64,000 nt of DNA. It comes from Schistocephalus solidus (lineage: Eukaryota; Platyhelminthes; Cestoda; Diphyllobothriidea; Diphyllobothriidae). The DNA lies in the NCBI GenBank assembly GCA_017591395.1, contig WEDG01004025.1, forward strand, positions 169,515 through 233,514, in the 5' to 3' direction. The position numbers and the translations under genes were made by a program. Each line of letters opens with the position of its first letter. Positions within the stretch are counted from its first letter, which is position 1. The notes beneath the pieces are model-generated. The model saw only the letters and a list, made by a program, of their open reading frames with translations, was not told the DNA's origin and did not search any database. Positions 1 through 11,302 of this stretch are shown one piece after another.

Positions 1-1
1 C

Positions 2-616
2 GCCACCATTATCAGCGCCTACGCTCCTCCAATTATGAGCTCTGATGCGGCGAAGAACAAATTCTACGAGGACCTGCACGCCCTGCTGGCGACTGTGTCG
101 AAAGTGGACAAGTTAATTGTCCTTGGTGACTTCAGCGCCCGCGTCGGGATGGACCACGCTGCCTGGCAGGGAGTACTGGGTCCCCACGGTCTCGGTAGCT
201 GTAACAATAACGGCCTCCTTCTTCTGCGCACGCGTGCGGAACACCATCTCCTGCTGACCAACACCTTCTTCCGCCTTCCGACGCGGGAGAAGGCCACGTG
301 GATGCACCCTCGGTCGCGGCGCTGGCATCTGCTGGACTATGTTCTCGTCTGGAGGCGAGATCGACAGGACGTGCTGGTAACCAAGGCGATCCGCGATGCC
401 GATGGTTGGACAGATCACCGCCTCGTCATCTCCCAGATGAGGCTCCGACTGCAACCCCGACGAAGGCCCCAAGGTAAGAGGCCGCCATGGAAGTTAAATA
501 CTCTTTTGTTAAATTTGCCTGCTCACTGTTTTGATTTCAGCAACCAAATAACCGAGAACCTGGAGAACCTGCATGCTCCAGATGATAATGCTACCGTGGA
601 GACACGATGGTGCTAA
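2..616 (+). pseudogene. LINE endonuclease domain, N-truncated
   Basis: This is the endonuclease/exonuclease/phosphatase-fold domain that nicks target DNA for target-primed reverse transcription. The reading frame enters from the window edge (ISAYAPP). GDFSARVG follows at about bases 124-147 and corresponds to the catalytic GDFNA block, with Ser in place of the usual Asn. LDYVLV (about 333-350) and the C-terminal DHRLV block containing the catalytic His (about 415-429) are present. The frame ends at a TAA at 614-616, where relatives would continue with Gln, and the same frame then resumes, so this is a point nonsense change within one long ORF rather than a true end. The Asn-to-Ser change and the stop both argue against activity. 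Confidence 0.85.
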
Positions 617-2670
617 CTGCGAAATATCATCCAGTCCACCGCCCTCAAAGTCCTCGGACGCGCACGCTGTCAAAAACAGGACTGGTTTGACGACAATGAC
701 GCCGACATCAGCAACTTACTCACGGAGAAGAATGGACTACACAAAGCCTACATGGACCTTCGGACTGACGCCACCTCTTCAGATGCCGGCGCCTTGTACA
801 GCAACAGCTGCGGGATATGCAGGATGCCTGGATGATCCAACAGGCTGAGGAAATCCAGGGATATGCGGACCGCAATGAAATGAAAAATACTTTTTTTAAA
901 TCCGTCAATGCCATGTACGGCCCCTGCATCAAGGGGACCGCACCGCTGCTGAGCTCTGATGGTACAACACTGCTGACAGAGAAATCCGAAATTCTGAAGC
1001 GCTGGGCCGAGCACTTCAGAAGTGTCCTTAATTGCTCATCAGCCATCTCCGAGGCTGCCATTGACCGGCTCCCTCAAGTGGACACGAACAATGACCTGGA
1101 TCTGGCGCCTTCCCTACCAGAAACCATCAGGGTCATGCAGCAGATTTCCAGTGGTAAAGCACCGGGATCCGACGCAATCTCATCGGAAGTCTACAAGCAC
1201 GGTGGGCCCCAGCTAATGGCAGAACTCACAACACTCTTCCAGGAGATGTGGCGCCAAGGAAAAGTTCCTCAGGATTTCAAAGACGGGTCCATCGTCCATC
1301 TCTAATAAGGGAAGGGGAACCAGCAACTCTGTGATAATCACAGAGGCATCTCGTTGCTCAACATTGCCGGGAAGATCTTCGCCCGTATCCTTCTCAATCG
1401 TCTGAACGGTCACCTAGAGCAGTGCCTGCTCCCGGAAAGCCAATGTGGCTTCCGCCGACACCGCGGGACAACCGATATGATCTTTGCCGCCCGCCAGCTA
1501 AAAGAGAAGTGCCAGGATATGCGGAACTCACCTATAGACTACCTTCGTGGATCTAACGAAAGCCTTTGACACGGTGAATCGCGACGGACTGTGGAAAGTC
1601 ATGCAGAAATTCGGCTGTCCTGAGCGGTTCACACCCATGGTGCGTCAGCTTCATGACGGGATGACGGCGCGCGTCACTGACAACGGGACGGTATCCGAAG
1701 CATTCGCAGTGACCAACTGAGTGAAGCAGGGCTGCGTACTGGCTCCCCACCCTGTTCAGTCTCATGTTCTCGGCTATGCTGATGGACGCCTACCGTGATG
1801 AGCAGCCTGAGATCCGCATCGCCTACAGAACTGACGAGCACCTTCTCAACAGTCGGCGTATGCTGGCTTAAACGCGCATGTCTACGACTACAGTCCATGA
1901 CTTGCTCTTAGCGGACGACTGCGCCCTTAACACCGTGACGGAGGAGGACATGCAAAGGAGTATGGACCTCTTCGCCGCAGGCTGCGCCGATTTTTGATTA
2001 CCAATCAATACAGCCAAAACAGTTGTCATGCACCAGCCGCCACCCAGCTCGGAATACAATGCTCCCCGAATCAATGTCAACGGTGCTCAACTCAAAAACG
2101 TGGAAACCTTCGCTTATTTCTGAAGCACGCTGTCACGCAACACGAGAATCGATGACGAGGCTGCCCAACGGATCTCCAAAGCCAGTCAGGCCTTCGGCCG
2201 GCTGCAGGCCTCCATGTGGAATCGCAACGGTATTCACCTGAACACCAAACTGAAGATATACAAGGCCGTCGTCTTGACGACACTCCTTTACGGAGCGGAA
2301 ACCTGGACCGTCTACTCGAACCAAGCCAGGAAGCTGAATCACTTTCATCTTAGCTGCCTCCGCAGAATACTGAAGCTGAGATGGCAAGACAGGATCCCGG
2401 ACACGGAAGTCCTGGAGCGGATCGGAATCCTCAGCATCCACGCCATGCTTAGGCAAGTGCAACTGCGATGGAGTGGCCACCTGGTAAGAATGGACGACGA
2501 GCGACTACCAAAGCGACATTTTCTACGGAGATGGCACTACGGGTGCTCGCCGACAGGGAGGTCGAAAATGACGCTACAAAGACACTTTGAAGAAATCGCT
2601 GAAGCAACCGCAAATCAACCTGGCGACCTGGGAGGACCTCGCCCAGGATTAATCGGCATGGAGAAGATCC
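617..2670 (+). pseudogene. LINE reverse transcriptase, multiple stops and frameshifts
   Basis: The linker starts with a helical stretch (QDWFDDNDADI, about 670-705). Its frame is lost near 780 and recovered at 817, followed by AEEIQGYADRNEMKN and SSGKAPGSD. RT fingers read LLNIAGKIFARILLNRL (from about 1351) and QCGFRRHRGTTD. Palm motif A is FVDLTNESL-like in one frame, but FVDLTKAFDTVNRDG in the frame starting at 1541. Motif B is TN-stop-VKQGCVLAP at about 1711-1747, where the Gly codon of NGVKQG has become TGA. Motif C keeps the catalytic pair as LLLADDCALN (about 1900-1929). The thumb follows with [25 protein letters not shown] and [16 protein letters not shown]. With about a dozen disabling changes this is a dead copy; the retained D and DD motifs show it decayed from a functional ancestor. 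Confidence 0.88.
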
Positions 2671-3030
2671 GTGAAGACAGGTTCAGCAATCTATGAGGCC
2701 AACCGGATCGCCACCGCCAAGGCCAAAAGAGTGGCACGACAGGCCCTGCCAATATGCCCGCGCTGTCAACGCATCTTCCGCGCGCGAATCGGCCTGGTTG
2801 GACATCTTCGGACGCAATGTACCAACAGTCAGACAATTTCAATTTCTACGTCAAACTCTGTCAACCCTCCGTCAGACTCCCCCACCCTCACCCCCGTGCA
2901 TCAATTCGATTACTCCCACCATCATAGAGACCACATCCCAATACGCATCGCCTGTTACCCGCACCACCACAACAACCGCCGCCCAATACCACGTTCCGCA
3001 CAAGACACCAGTGCTGCGTCCATCGTGTAG
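2671..3030 (+). pseudogene. LINE C-terminal zinc-finger tail, first finger only
   Basis: After the RT domain the frame reads [19 protein letters not shown], then a C-x2-C-x12-H-x4-C finger (CPRCQRIF ... GLVGHLRTQC, about 2752-2817), then a Ser/Thr/Pro/His-rich spacer ending at a stop near 3028-3030. In related flatworm elements, as I recall them, this tail goes on through several more C2H2 fingers with a GLVGHLRIH core. Those are absent here and the sequence runs into a tRNA-derived element at 3177, so the 3' end is lost. The missing distal fingers of a closely related copy appear at 53.83-54.22 kb. The tail probably binds nucleic acid; that is inference. Confidence 0.75.
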
Positions 3031-3176
3031 GGCACGCGGTGGATACAGTCGCTTCCGATATTGGAACCGCACACTTCAACGCATCTCTTCATCCGAGTCT
3101 GTCCACAATTCTATATTTTGGTTGTCCAACAGAGTCAAGCAGATCCCTTTTAAGATGGAGCGCTCTGATGAATATT

Positions 3177-3328
3177 ACCGGCAAAGACAAGGGAGACTGA
3201 ATTAGCCATTTCTGGCTTATTAGTCGTCATCAGTCAGTCAGACCCAACCCCAGGTGGTGCTCCACCGGAGGATCGATCAGAAATCCAACGCTCTAACCAC
3301 TGCGCCACGGATTCATTGTCTTGCCGGT
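3177..3328 (-). mobile_element. tRNA-derived short element, diverged copy
   Basis: Read on the minus strand this copy has a tRNA-like head (GTGGCGCAGTGGTTAGAGCG, an A-box and D-arm-like segment) followed by a body containing ctaataagccagaaatggc. The same body, with a head ending in ggttcgaatccc, occurs four times at 62.8-63.9 kb. Both ends carry an inverted ACCGGCAA(A)GACAA, the counterpart of AACCGACAAAACAA in the right-hand copies. The B-box here is eroded by a substitution or insertion around ctgatcgatcctccggtgg. It sits directly after the truncated LINE tail. Confidence 0.7.
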
Positions 3329-4413
3329 CTATATCGGTCTTAAGTGCTCTGTGATGGATGTAACGTGAGCCCTCGACATGCGCAACAACAGTCAAGAACT
3401 CGCGCAAGGCCAAGGCTGACTCAAATTATGTACAGTCCTTGATTGATCTCATCTTGCCTGTTTCTTCGGCCGCTTGAAAAACCTAGACTCGGTAAGTAGT
3501 ATGCATTTCTTCTATCTATTTTTGATGCCCTTATATATTCAGATATAATTGATCGAAAACGCAAGTAAAATTTTTTTCCTCCTGCTCACATGGTAGAAAC
3601 GCACATTTTTGGATTCTGGAATAATATTAAATCACACCTGCCAGTAAATAGATACAATTTAGAGTTTATAAAAAACTGCAGTGGATTTGTACTATGTTTT
3701 ATAAGGAGCATAAATAAACACAGATAGGATAGTATCTGAATAGACAATACACTGTCTTAAAAAATCACATGATTAAATACGTTTTTAAATCTAAATAGAC
3801 CCTTCTATTGGGCATAAAATTGGGAGAAGACACGCGTTTCTACCAACTGAGCACAAGAAAGATTATATGTGCATACGTTTTTTATAAAAAAATATGCATA
3901 TTGATTTATTAGCGCGTTGATAATTAATTTTAAAAATGCTCAGTACTTTAGTAGTTATTTTTTATTAAGTGTTCCTTTTGTAAACGGACGAAAAGATGAC
4001 AGTTCAAAAGTCAGCATACTGGCGTGGCTGAAGTATCATTGAATTATGCCACATTATAACAACTCCATTTTAGTAATCCTTCATAATCGAAAATACACTT
4101 CAGAATTTTCGTTGACCTTTCACGAGCTCGATCACTGACTGCATGCCACTAACCAATATGACTCGTGCCTTGCACCGCCCGTTCGGGGCACACCTACTCA
4201 CAAGGTGCAGGCGTGAGTTTGCCTTCTTGGATTGGTAGGCCGTCGCGCCTCCATGTTGTTTTGCTCTCAAAGCAATCTGTCAGATGAAGTCATGTAACTG
4301 GACTGGAAACCTCCATCTCGAAATACAATTAGGATGATAATTTCACGCTTTGGTTTTCATGGTTCTTTGAAATCGTGCCTACTGAAACACCTCAGTAAAA
4401 CAGGTAAATATGA
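3329..4413. other. AT-rich unassigned sequence
   Basis: No open frame longer than about 60 codons, no recognisable domain and no clear repeat. Several poly-A/T runs lie between 3560 and 4010. Nothing here could be assigned. Confidence 0.5.
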
Positions 4414-4504
4414 GGCCTGTAACTCGTAGTTCAATTGGCTAGGGTGTTGGCTGTACTAAGGCTTCCCCTGGCTGTCGCGGGTTCGAATCCCACCGAGGCC
4501 GCCA
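4414..4504 (+). mobile_element. tRNA-derived SINE head or tRNA pseudogene
   Basis: The internal RNA polymerase III promoter pattern is present: an A-box-like TAGTTCAATTGG at 4427-4438 and a perfect B-box core GGTTCGAATCC at about 4480-4490. The 3' end CGAGGCC would pair over seven bases with GGCCTCG. At the 5' end that sequence is interrupted as GGCC-TGTAAC-TCG, which looks like a six-base insertion in the acceptor stem. The anticodon arm does not fold cleanly, so a working tRNA is unlikely. A pol-III-derived SINE head or a decayed tRNA gene are the two options; the following 100 bases carry no obvious A-rich tail. Confidence 0.6.
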
Positions 4505-5530
4505 TTTTTCCAGAATGGGTCAAATGAACAAGGAGATAGAAGCCCCGGTGAGGCCTTAAAAGCACATCACACCATAGGGCATGCTGCAGTGGGCTGGAGG
4601 CCCAGGTGACCGCGTTAAGAATAATCGGCCGCGTCTACCGTTAAAAGTGGTGTCACCGACCGGAGTAAACTTGAGCGGGGCGACGGCAGAATAGAACATG
4701 CAAGGACAGGGTTGGTGAGGGCGGGGGGGAGGGTCACAGCCGGTGGGTTGACACGCCACCGTAGCCTCCCGTTTGTTTATCTCTCGTGTCCGTTCACGCG
4801 TGAAGGCAGGCTGGGTATCCGATTCCACCGGATGTGCCGTTCAGAAGGCGTGACCTTCTAAACAATGAAAGTGCTTCCTTCGAGCACCGTGGTGGCGACG
4901 CCACATGTCAAACTGATGTTGGCGTCTGTCAAAGCGTAATCGCTGGCGAAAAATCTGCACCCGCTAATCGACCGGATGCAGTAATTAGCCTTGCGTGGAT
5001 GGCGTGTGGACTGGTAGAGTAAATGCCTCTTCTCTGAGGGATGGATGGGACAGTTTGAGTGTCGCGAACGATGCTGCACACCATGTGCCCCATAACACGG
5101 CAGACGCAGACACGACGACTTACGCGAAAAGGCATTTGCAGTGACGGTAGAATTGAGTAACATCCAGCGGATTCTCTCCTCCCTCCCTCACCGGGGCAAG
5201 ACTAAATCAGGACGAACGGAGGTCGGATAGGGGACAATGGCTGACAACTCCAAATAGCTCGTCTACGCGTGCCAAACACACGCCTGGACAACGGGCGATG
5301 TACCATGTTGCCTCAAAAGCACGAAACTGGTCTTAAGGGTGCAGCGGTTTGGTTTAAGGTAAAGCTGGCGTCTTCCTGTAACCACGGAGACAGAATGCCT
5401 ATTTAACCGCGGGTTTCTCATGTTTACTTCGGTCCGAATCGTCTGAACCTGTCAGATTTATGTGGGATGCGGAACTGAGATCGGAATAACAAGACGCTCA
5501 TCCCTTGCCCTGTGACATCACGCGTATTTT
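4505..5530. other. GC-richer unassigned segment
   Basis: This kilobase is clearly more GC-rich than its flanks and has short overlapping open frames on both strands (up to 101 codons at 4858-5163, minus), none with a recognisable motif. It may be the body of a repeat led by the tRNA-like head at 4414, but no second copy is visible in the window. Confidence 0.35.
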
Positions 5531-6208
5531 GATCGAAACGCCTCTCTAACTTGTTCACAGCCGTTATTAAGTCCTCATATACTGTTATAACCCAACAGTA
5601 CATTAAATACTAGTATATTTTGATGCCCAAACCAAAATTAAAGAATGAATTCGCAAGCCGGAAAACCCTCGCTCTTTGACGGAGTCTATCAACCACAATT
5701 TAAACTCCAGCCGATTGTTCCCCTTTCAATGAGCTAAAATATCAAAAATATTGACTTTTTGATACATTTATTGTCAAAAAATTCTTTTCCTTGGTGCATA
5801 CATTAATGGGGGTATTTACCGGTTTACAGGTAATAGAGGTTATCGACTTGGGTTGGGTTTTGGACAAATAACTCGAGTTAGAACTTGATGGTGGAACCAT
5901 TAACCGTAACTGTTAACCTTAGCTTCAATCGGCTGCTTACGGATACCATAAGCGCGTTATCGCTTCCCACAGGACCCTGGGTACTCTCGAGCAGAGCTTC
6001 CGAAATTCTTACATGGACCTCGTTACCTTTATCAACCAAGTAGCACGTGTGGCGTGTAATTTTATGGGGCTGTTTTTCTGCAGTTACGCGCATACAATTG
6101 GCGCCACCGCCAAGTGCACAACACGCTCAGGGTTACTTGCGCGTTTTCATTGGTTCCTACATGGAGCATTGCGCATTTCCAGTACCACTGATGAGCTTAA
6201 ATAAACAC
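5531..6208. other. Unassigned sequence
   Basis: AT-rich to about 5.87 kb, then mixed composition. Short opposing open frames of 63-71 codons overlap at 5.9-6.2 kb and show no motif. Confidence 0.4.
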
Positions 6209-6613
6209 TCAATTTTTACATGAAATTCCTATTATTGGTGACCTACTTAGACCTTGTAAGCGATAACTAGTCAGTCGCTGAAGGTGAGCAACCGCATTTA
6301 CTGCCCGAAAATGACGATGTAAAAATAAAAATGTTTGTCGTTCGGTAACTATATCTATAAATCTCATCCTCATCACTGTTATCGATGCAATACGAGCTTT
6401 CGGTAGTCGAAGCACCTCATTAGTTGGCCTTTTAATCGTAAAACCAGAAGGCTTGAATTCCAAACTTATTATTACTTTGTTTATTTTACGAAGGCACATT
6501 AGGGGAAAATCGGCGCCTTCCCCCGGAAACGTCCACGAAGAAGAAAATCGATTATCAAAATAAAAGATGGGAACTATAAGCGCAGAAACCTGAAGCAGAA
6601 ACGTCGCAAACAA
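6209..6613 (-). CDS. Unrecognised 134-codon open frame
   Basis: An ATG-started frame of 134 codons with no in-frame interruption. The product would start with a hydrophobic stretch (FLLQVSALIVPIFYF, residues 5-19) that could be read as a signal or membrane segment; the rest is basic and low in acidic residues. I recognise no domain, no repeat of it elsewhere in the window and no convincing splice sites. In AT-moderate DNA an open frame of this length can occur by chance, so it may well not be a gene. Confidence 0.12.
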   Translation of the reverse strand: MFATFLLQVSALIVPIFYFDNRFSSSWTFPGEGADFPLMCLRKINKVIISLEFKPSGFTIKRPTNEVLRLPKARIASITVMRMRFIDIVTERQTFLFLHRHFRAVNAVAHLQRLTSYRLQGLSRSPIIGISCKN

Positions 6614-6920
6614 ATTCCCTGCTGTCTCTTAAAACAGCGCAATGAAGTCTAGGCTGATGTCCGAAAGTAGAACACACTAGGCTCTAAAATGCTATCACGT
6701 AAAAAAGTTAGATAGGGTTCTGGCTAAAGCGCTCGGAAGGGATGCTTTGTACGGCCGCTTAAAAATAACAAGAGCATAGTAAAACTAATAAGCCATGGCT
6801 ATTTTAAAAGTGTTGGGTTCATTGAAAAGCTGCTAAATGTGAAGTTGACTGTTTTGCGGTAGTCATTAAAAAGGCGCATAATGACTTACCACTCTGATTG
6901 AATATGTGAACGATGACAGA

Positions 6921-6993
<73 letters not shown>

Positions 6994-7430
6994 AGCGAAT
7001 AGGATGCAGTGCATGAGTGCAAACCATTATGAAATTAATGATCGAAATATGGACCCGGATTACAATTTTGATGAATAGCGCGTCGATCACGCAATTCCTC
7101 TGGTTTCTCAACCTGATTTGATTATGACTGTTCCAAAAAATACTCGCTGTACATAAAAAAGGGAAACACAAATTGTTTCATAACATTTATCAAAAGACAG
7201 CGCTGAAACAAAAATTCAGCATTTGGAAAAGAGCCATGGCTTATTAGCCAATTGAGAAGATAATCTGGTGTTTAGGCTTCAGAACAAACCGGGATGCTTT
7301 ATTTGCAGATACACTGAGGGACCTAAATAACTGAGGAGGAAGAGTGCACCGTCTGTCGTTTCAAACAACCGCATCAGTTATCTGCTTTCAGAACCTGGCA
7401 TACCCTCCGTCGCCGGACATAGATTTATGA
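6614..7430. other. Unassigned sequence around a (GA)n tract
   Basis: No coding signal. The long Leu/Ser frames on the minus strand here are translations of the dinucleotide repeat at 6917-6991. Confidence 0.5.
6917..6991 (+). repeat. (GA)n microsatellite
   Basis: About 75 bases of almost uninterrupted GA, with one early GGGA variant. Confidence 0.98.
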
Positions 7431-8509
7431 GGGCTCTTGGGAACTCTGAGTGCGGGCGCGGCCCAATAGCCGCTCGGAGTGTTTGTTTGAGGCTGTATCC
7501 TCTTGCGCCTTGACTCAAGAACCTAACCACAAGGCAGCGGGGGCACACAAATGGTGATTTACGGTCACAGTGCCGTCGTCAGGCCTTGCGGTCGGGAAAT
7601 CGATCATCGAGACCGGGTAGATCAGGCAAGACCGCCACCTTACGAAGTACAAGTTCATTCTCTGCGCGGCTCCTATAATAAACTGAGCAGGTGGCGCGGT
7701 TCACTGGACACGGGTGTTACTTGGCCAATGCCGTCTGCTGGTAACCCTGCGGCTCGCTATCGACTACCGTTGGGATTGGATGATGTCGTGGCAGCCGCCG
7801 TGTGTTAGGTTTCAGGACCTTAACAGGCCGGGTTCTCACACCAACAGCACGTCACGGCGCGCAGACATTCCCCCGCGCGCTCGATACACCGCACTAGCCA
7901 GGAGGCCGCAGAGATTCGCCATGTCCGCGCAGATGGCATTATCTGTGACTCGAGGGGGAACGGGGTGGGGGAGAGCGTAAGGTAGGATGTTCTGGCGACG
8001 CACGGACCTCCCGACGGGTGATAGTGAGGTGCGAGACTCCCCAAGAGACTGTATTTGTGCCAGCCAAGCCTCCGGTGTGCTGGAGTGTGCGACCACTGCC
8101 AGCCGCACAGCGGGTACACCGGCCTCTGAAGCTGGGCCACCAGCGGCGGTATTTGATACACCAGACACCCAATATACCGCCCTCCCCGTCCCTCACCGTC
8201 GAACGCCGTCTTCGCTTCTGGCACTTTGCATCTGATTGGCATTTTATCTATCACGGCTCCACGGCAGGATTCATTGACCAAGCAAGCCTCCTGTTGGCTA
8301 GGCAATGAAATCCCCGGGCGTGAACTGCTCTGATGCCGGACAGCTGGTACTGCTATTTGACACGTTGGACACAAAATATGCCCCCCCCTCTCCGGAAAAC
8401 CATCTCCCTGGGTTCTGACAATGCATGGAAGTGGCTCTTTCTCCAATAAACATGTCCAAACTGCCAAAAAAATAGAAAAGCAAGCGTTGTATGTTGAGTA
8501 CGAACACAA
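7431..8509. other. GC-rich island containing a 229-codon open frame (minus, 7820-8509)
   Basis: Composition changes sharply to GC-rich between about 7.43 and 8.40 kb. Open frames exist in several phases on both strands. The longest is 229 codons on the minus strand; its product is Cys/Pro/Arg-rich and compositionally odd, with no domain I recognise. Several frames being open together is typical of GC-rich non-coding DNA. A block of about 60 bp is repeated within it (8136-8185 and 8341-8391). A decayed repeat element or a lineage-specific gene are both possible; I favour the repeat. Confidence 0.3.
8136..8391 (+). repeat. Imperfect direct repeat, about 207 bp apart
   Basis: The segment ending tatttgatacaccagacacc with the bases around it recurs as tatttgacacgttggacac about 207 bp downstream, both followed by an aatat-gc-ccctcc context. 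The similarity covers roughly 50-60 bp on each side. Confidence 0.5.
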
Positions 8510-11190
8510 TTTGAAGCAAAAGAACCGTAAATTTCGTGGTGTTTGGTGAGTACGTCCAGTGCAAAAGACAGAGAACCGTAAAGCAAGCGTCTTACGGTCA
8601 TAACGACAAGGGCAGAAGGCAAACGCGTCTTCGAACTACTAAACGAAACTACGCCTACTAAAGTTAAATACGTAGCTAGTTATGTATAGAATATATGGGT
8701 GATACGAAAGACATCTTAAGTGCGATAACTGTGGCGTGGAAGGAAGTAAATTCAAGACCATAAAATGGCCTCAGGATGGCTGATTTATTAACTCATAAAC
8801 GTCTTGAGGGCAGTGATTACAAGGGAAGCTTACTTCGTCTGAACTGCTATGACCGCATAAAGTTAAAACTATAGGGAATAAGTATAACAGAAACAAGATT
8901 GTGAAGGAGACGAAAATGCATCAATTATCGAATTCTTCAATTTGCCGAGTGTTATTGTCAAGAATATTTAACGATCGATATCATGAAGACGAAGGTGATG
9001 GATCAAGTGATTGGGTGGAGGACGTGGAGGTGAAGATCAGTCAATTTTTGAAAAACTGCAGTTTCACTGTGAATCGTTATTGTGGTTTCTGTGCCTCCCG
9101 GAAACGCATCTTTCTGATGAAATTAAAAAGCTTCAATTTCAAAACTGGAGTATCAACCAAAAACACACAGTGAATGCTGGGGGACCCACAGATGAGCCGA
9201 ACCCCTCGCAGTTGTGCCATGCAACGGCAGAATATCGGTGAAACACTTATATGGGCTTTAACTAGTACCTGTGTTCTCCGTATGGTAACTAATTACTTTA
9301 TGATGATAATGGTAGTTTTATCAGTATGGCAGATGGATGAGGATGGGCATACTGGAATTTCTCATATATACATATATATTTGTTTTATGACTTCACTGAA
9401 GCGTGGAAAGAGAGGCGTAATATGAAATATGCTAAGTGGAGTGCGAACGGGCAGAAAACATAAAATCCGGGGTTATTGATTAAGAAAGGGTTGATTGGGT
9501 AAAAAATTATGCGGCAGACAATCGTAACCTTAACCATAAAACCCAACCCCAACCATTTTCCTTAGTCATTTCATTAAGCTTAGCCAGAAACGTAGCATGC
9601 TTATCTAAGCCGAATACACAGACACGTAATACTAATACAACTAACATGTTCGATCTTCACAGTCAAATACTTATATTTTTAAATGCTATGCAAATAAACA
9701 GCTCATGACGTGCTTTGTGCAGAATGCATGGTACGAAGAATGCAATGCGCCATATGTTCAACAAGTTTCAAGGAATATTGTCCCTTGGAACTGCATAAAC
9801 GTTTAAAGTAGCTCCTTGGATAGTGAATAACACAAGTAAGATCACATCATACACTCACAGGATGTCTGTGTTAACGACCACACAGACCTTATTCATAGAC
9901 CGGTCTAAACTAGACCATAGTCCTAAAACGGTCGGTACTAATAGCTGAAGAAACCCCGAATGGATGAACGGTGCCGTTGCCCATCCGCCCATACGGAGTA
10001 CTCTTTTATGTTTCCCTGTGGTTGTCACTGGAATTATGGTCGAAGCGGTATACCCGAGTCACGTTAAGCTGGGTCTTAATATTCTGGAGTGCACAACAAG
10101 GGTTTCTCGTTCCTGTTTGGAACGTAAATCCAGCACCCTTTGGGTGTTGTCGTCGCAACGCTCTTGACGAATAAGTTAACCAAAGGCGACCCGCTTACAT
10201 GGAATCTTAATGCGCATATTATGTTCTCATCGATCAGTAACGTTATGCACAAAGACCATGCGCTACCTTCTTCGGACAGAGGCAGACTGAGAAACTATAC
10301 ATAACACCAGTGTTCATGAGGCCCCACTTGCTGGAGTTGTATTTGATAAATTATTTAGGCAGGCATAATAGAAAGGTTTTGAAACAAGTAAGATATTAGA
10401 ACGTATTATCGACAAGTCACCTCCAAGTAAGTCCCATGCGTTCAGACGAAACCTGAAAACTCGTTTTAAACACGGCGATTATGATAAAAACCCCGTCTGG
10501 GAGGATTCGGGTGCACTGATGAACTGAACAGTGCTTAAATTCAAGTATATCTCAGTCCTGTCTGGAAAATAACAAATGCATTACCACTGGCCTTGTTGAA
10601 ACATTTAGAACTCTTTTACCGTATCATCAGTATTCCTAGGAGCTGCTTCAACCTGGCGTCTTTGCAGCAGGGCTCATCGCGTCCATAAGGCATAAGGAAT
10701 AGCAGCCATGTTCAGGGAGACTGGAATGACCATTTCCATCTTTATGTTCTCAACAGCCAGTCACATTCTACAGCATCCTAACCGTAATGTGGGATAAGGT
10801 TAACAGAAGTGTGAAAATGTAGTGCACTCAAGCGCTTCCCACTACTCCAACGACTCGTCGGAATGAGATGCTAAAAGAAGAGAATCTCAACTAAGTTTAG
10901 TTCACAAAGTCGGACAAAAAGTCAACGTACCTGCAGTTATCTGCTACTCGTTTGCGCGGCGAACTTAACACCGTAATCCCTAACTGGAGGATAGAGGAGT
11001 ACATGAAGTAACTAAAGACCGGAACCGTTTTTTTCTTTTTGTTTGTAGAGAATGGCATGATAATACTAATATAAGCAGCACTATTTCATTCTCAACCTAG
11101 CATGGAAAAATTTTCATACGAATTATAGCCACTGGCCCTGAAATTGGAGCGGGAGGCAGCTCCGTTTTAATGAAGACATAGTGACTGAGC
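8510..11190. other. Unassigned intergenic or intronic sequence
   Basis: Only short open frames (at most 90 codons) without motifs. There is a small AT microsatellite near 9365-9380 and two overlapping 67-codon frames at 9964-10174. Nothing could be assigned to a family. Confidence 0.5.
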
Positions 11191-11302
11191 TTGCGTGGTT
11201 AGCATAGTGGTAAGTATGCCTTCTATGCCGCCTACACAGGACATGGGAAAAGGGACCGCCTTCAATACACGTGGTTTTGCGGTGAATTCCAAAGAAATAA
11301 CG

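Larger units (their letters stand above)
1..3030 (+). mobile_element. Non-LTR retrotransposon (LINE), inactivated, cut at the window edge
   Basis: One degenerate LINE copy fills the start of the window. In order it carries an apurinic-type endonuclease, a linker, a reverse transcriptase and the first finger of a zinc-finger tail. The reading frame already runs at base 2, so the 5' part lies outside the window. Stops or frame changes are visible near 614, 780, 1303, 1535, 1719, 1748, 1868, 1996, 2121, 2520, 2569 and 2649, so the copy cannot make a full protein. The domain order and the YGAETWT and LRRILKLRW blocks are those of RTE-like elements common in flatworm genomes; the exact clade was not tested. 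A short tRNA-derived element follows at 3177 on the other strand. Confidence 0.9.

Noticed and set aside
473..540. Intron-like segment in the LINE (gtaaga to gatttcag)
   Set aside because: The frame is open through it and the translated residues fit the continuous LINE protein, so the splice-like signals are coincidental.
2693..3205. 170-codon frame overlapping the LINE tail
   Set aside because: It is an alternative phase of the finger tail; the phase with C-x2-C-x12-H-x4-C is the real one.
6819..7171. Long Ser-Leu repeat proteins on the minus strand
   Set aside because: They come from the (GA)n microsatellite at 6917-6991.
11192..11250. tRNA-like A-box (gttagcatagtggtaagtat) before the telomere-like repeats
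   Set aside because: No B-box or pairing acceptor stem follows at tRNA distance.
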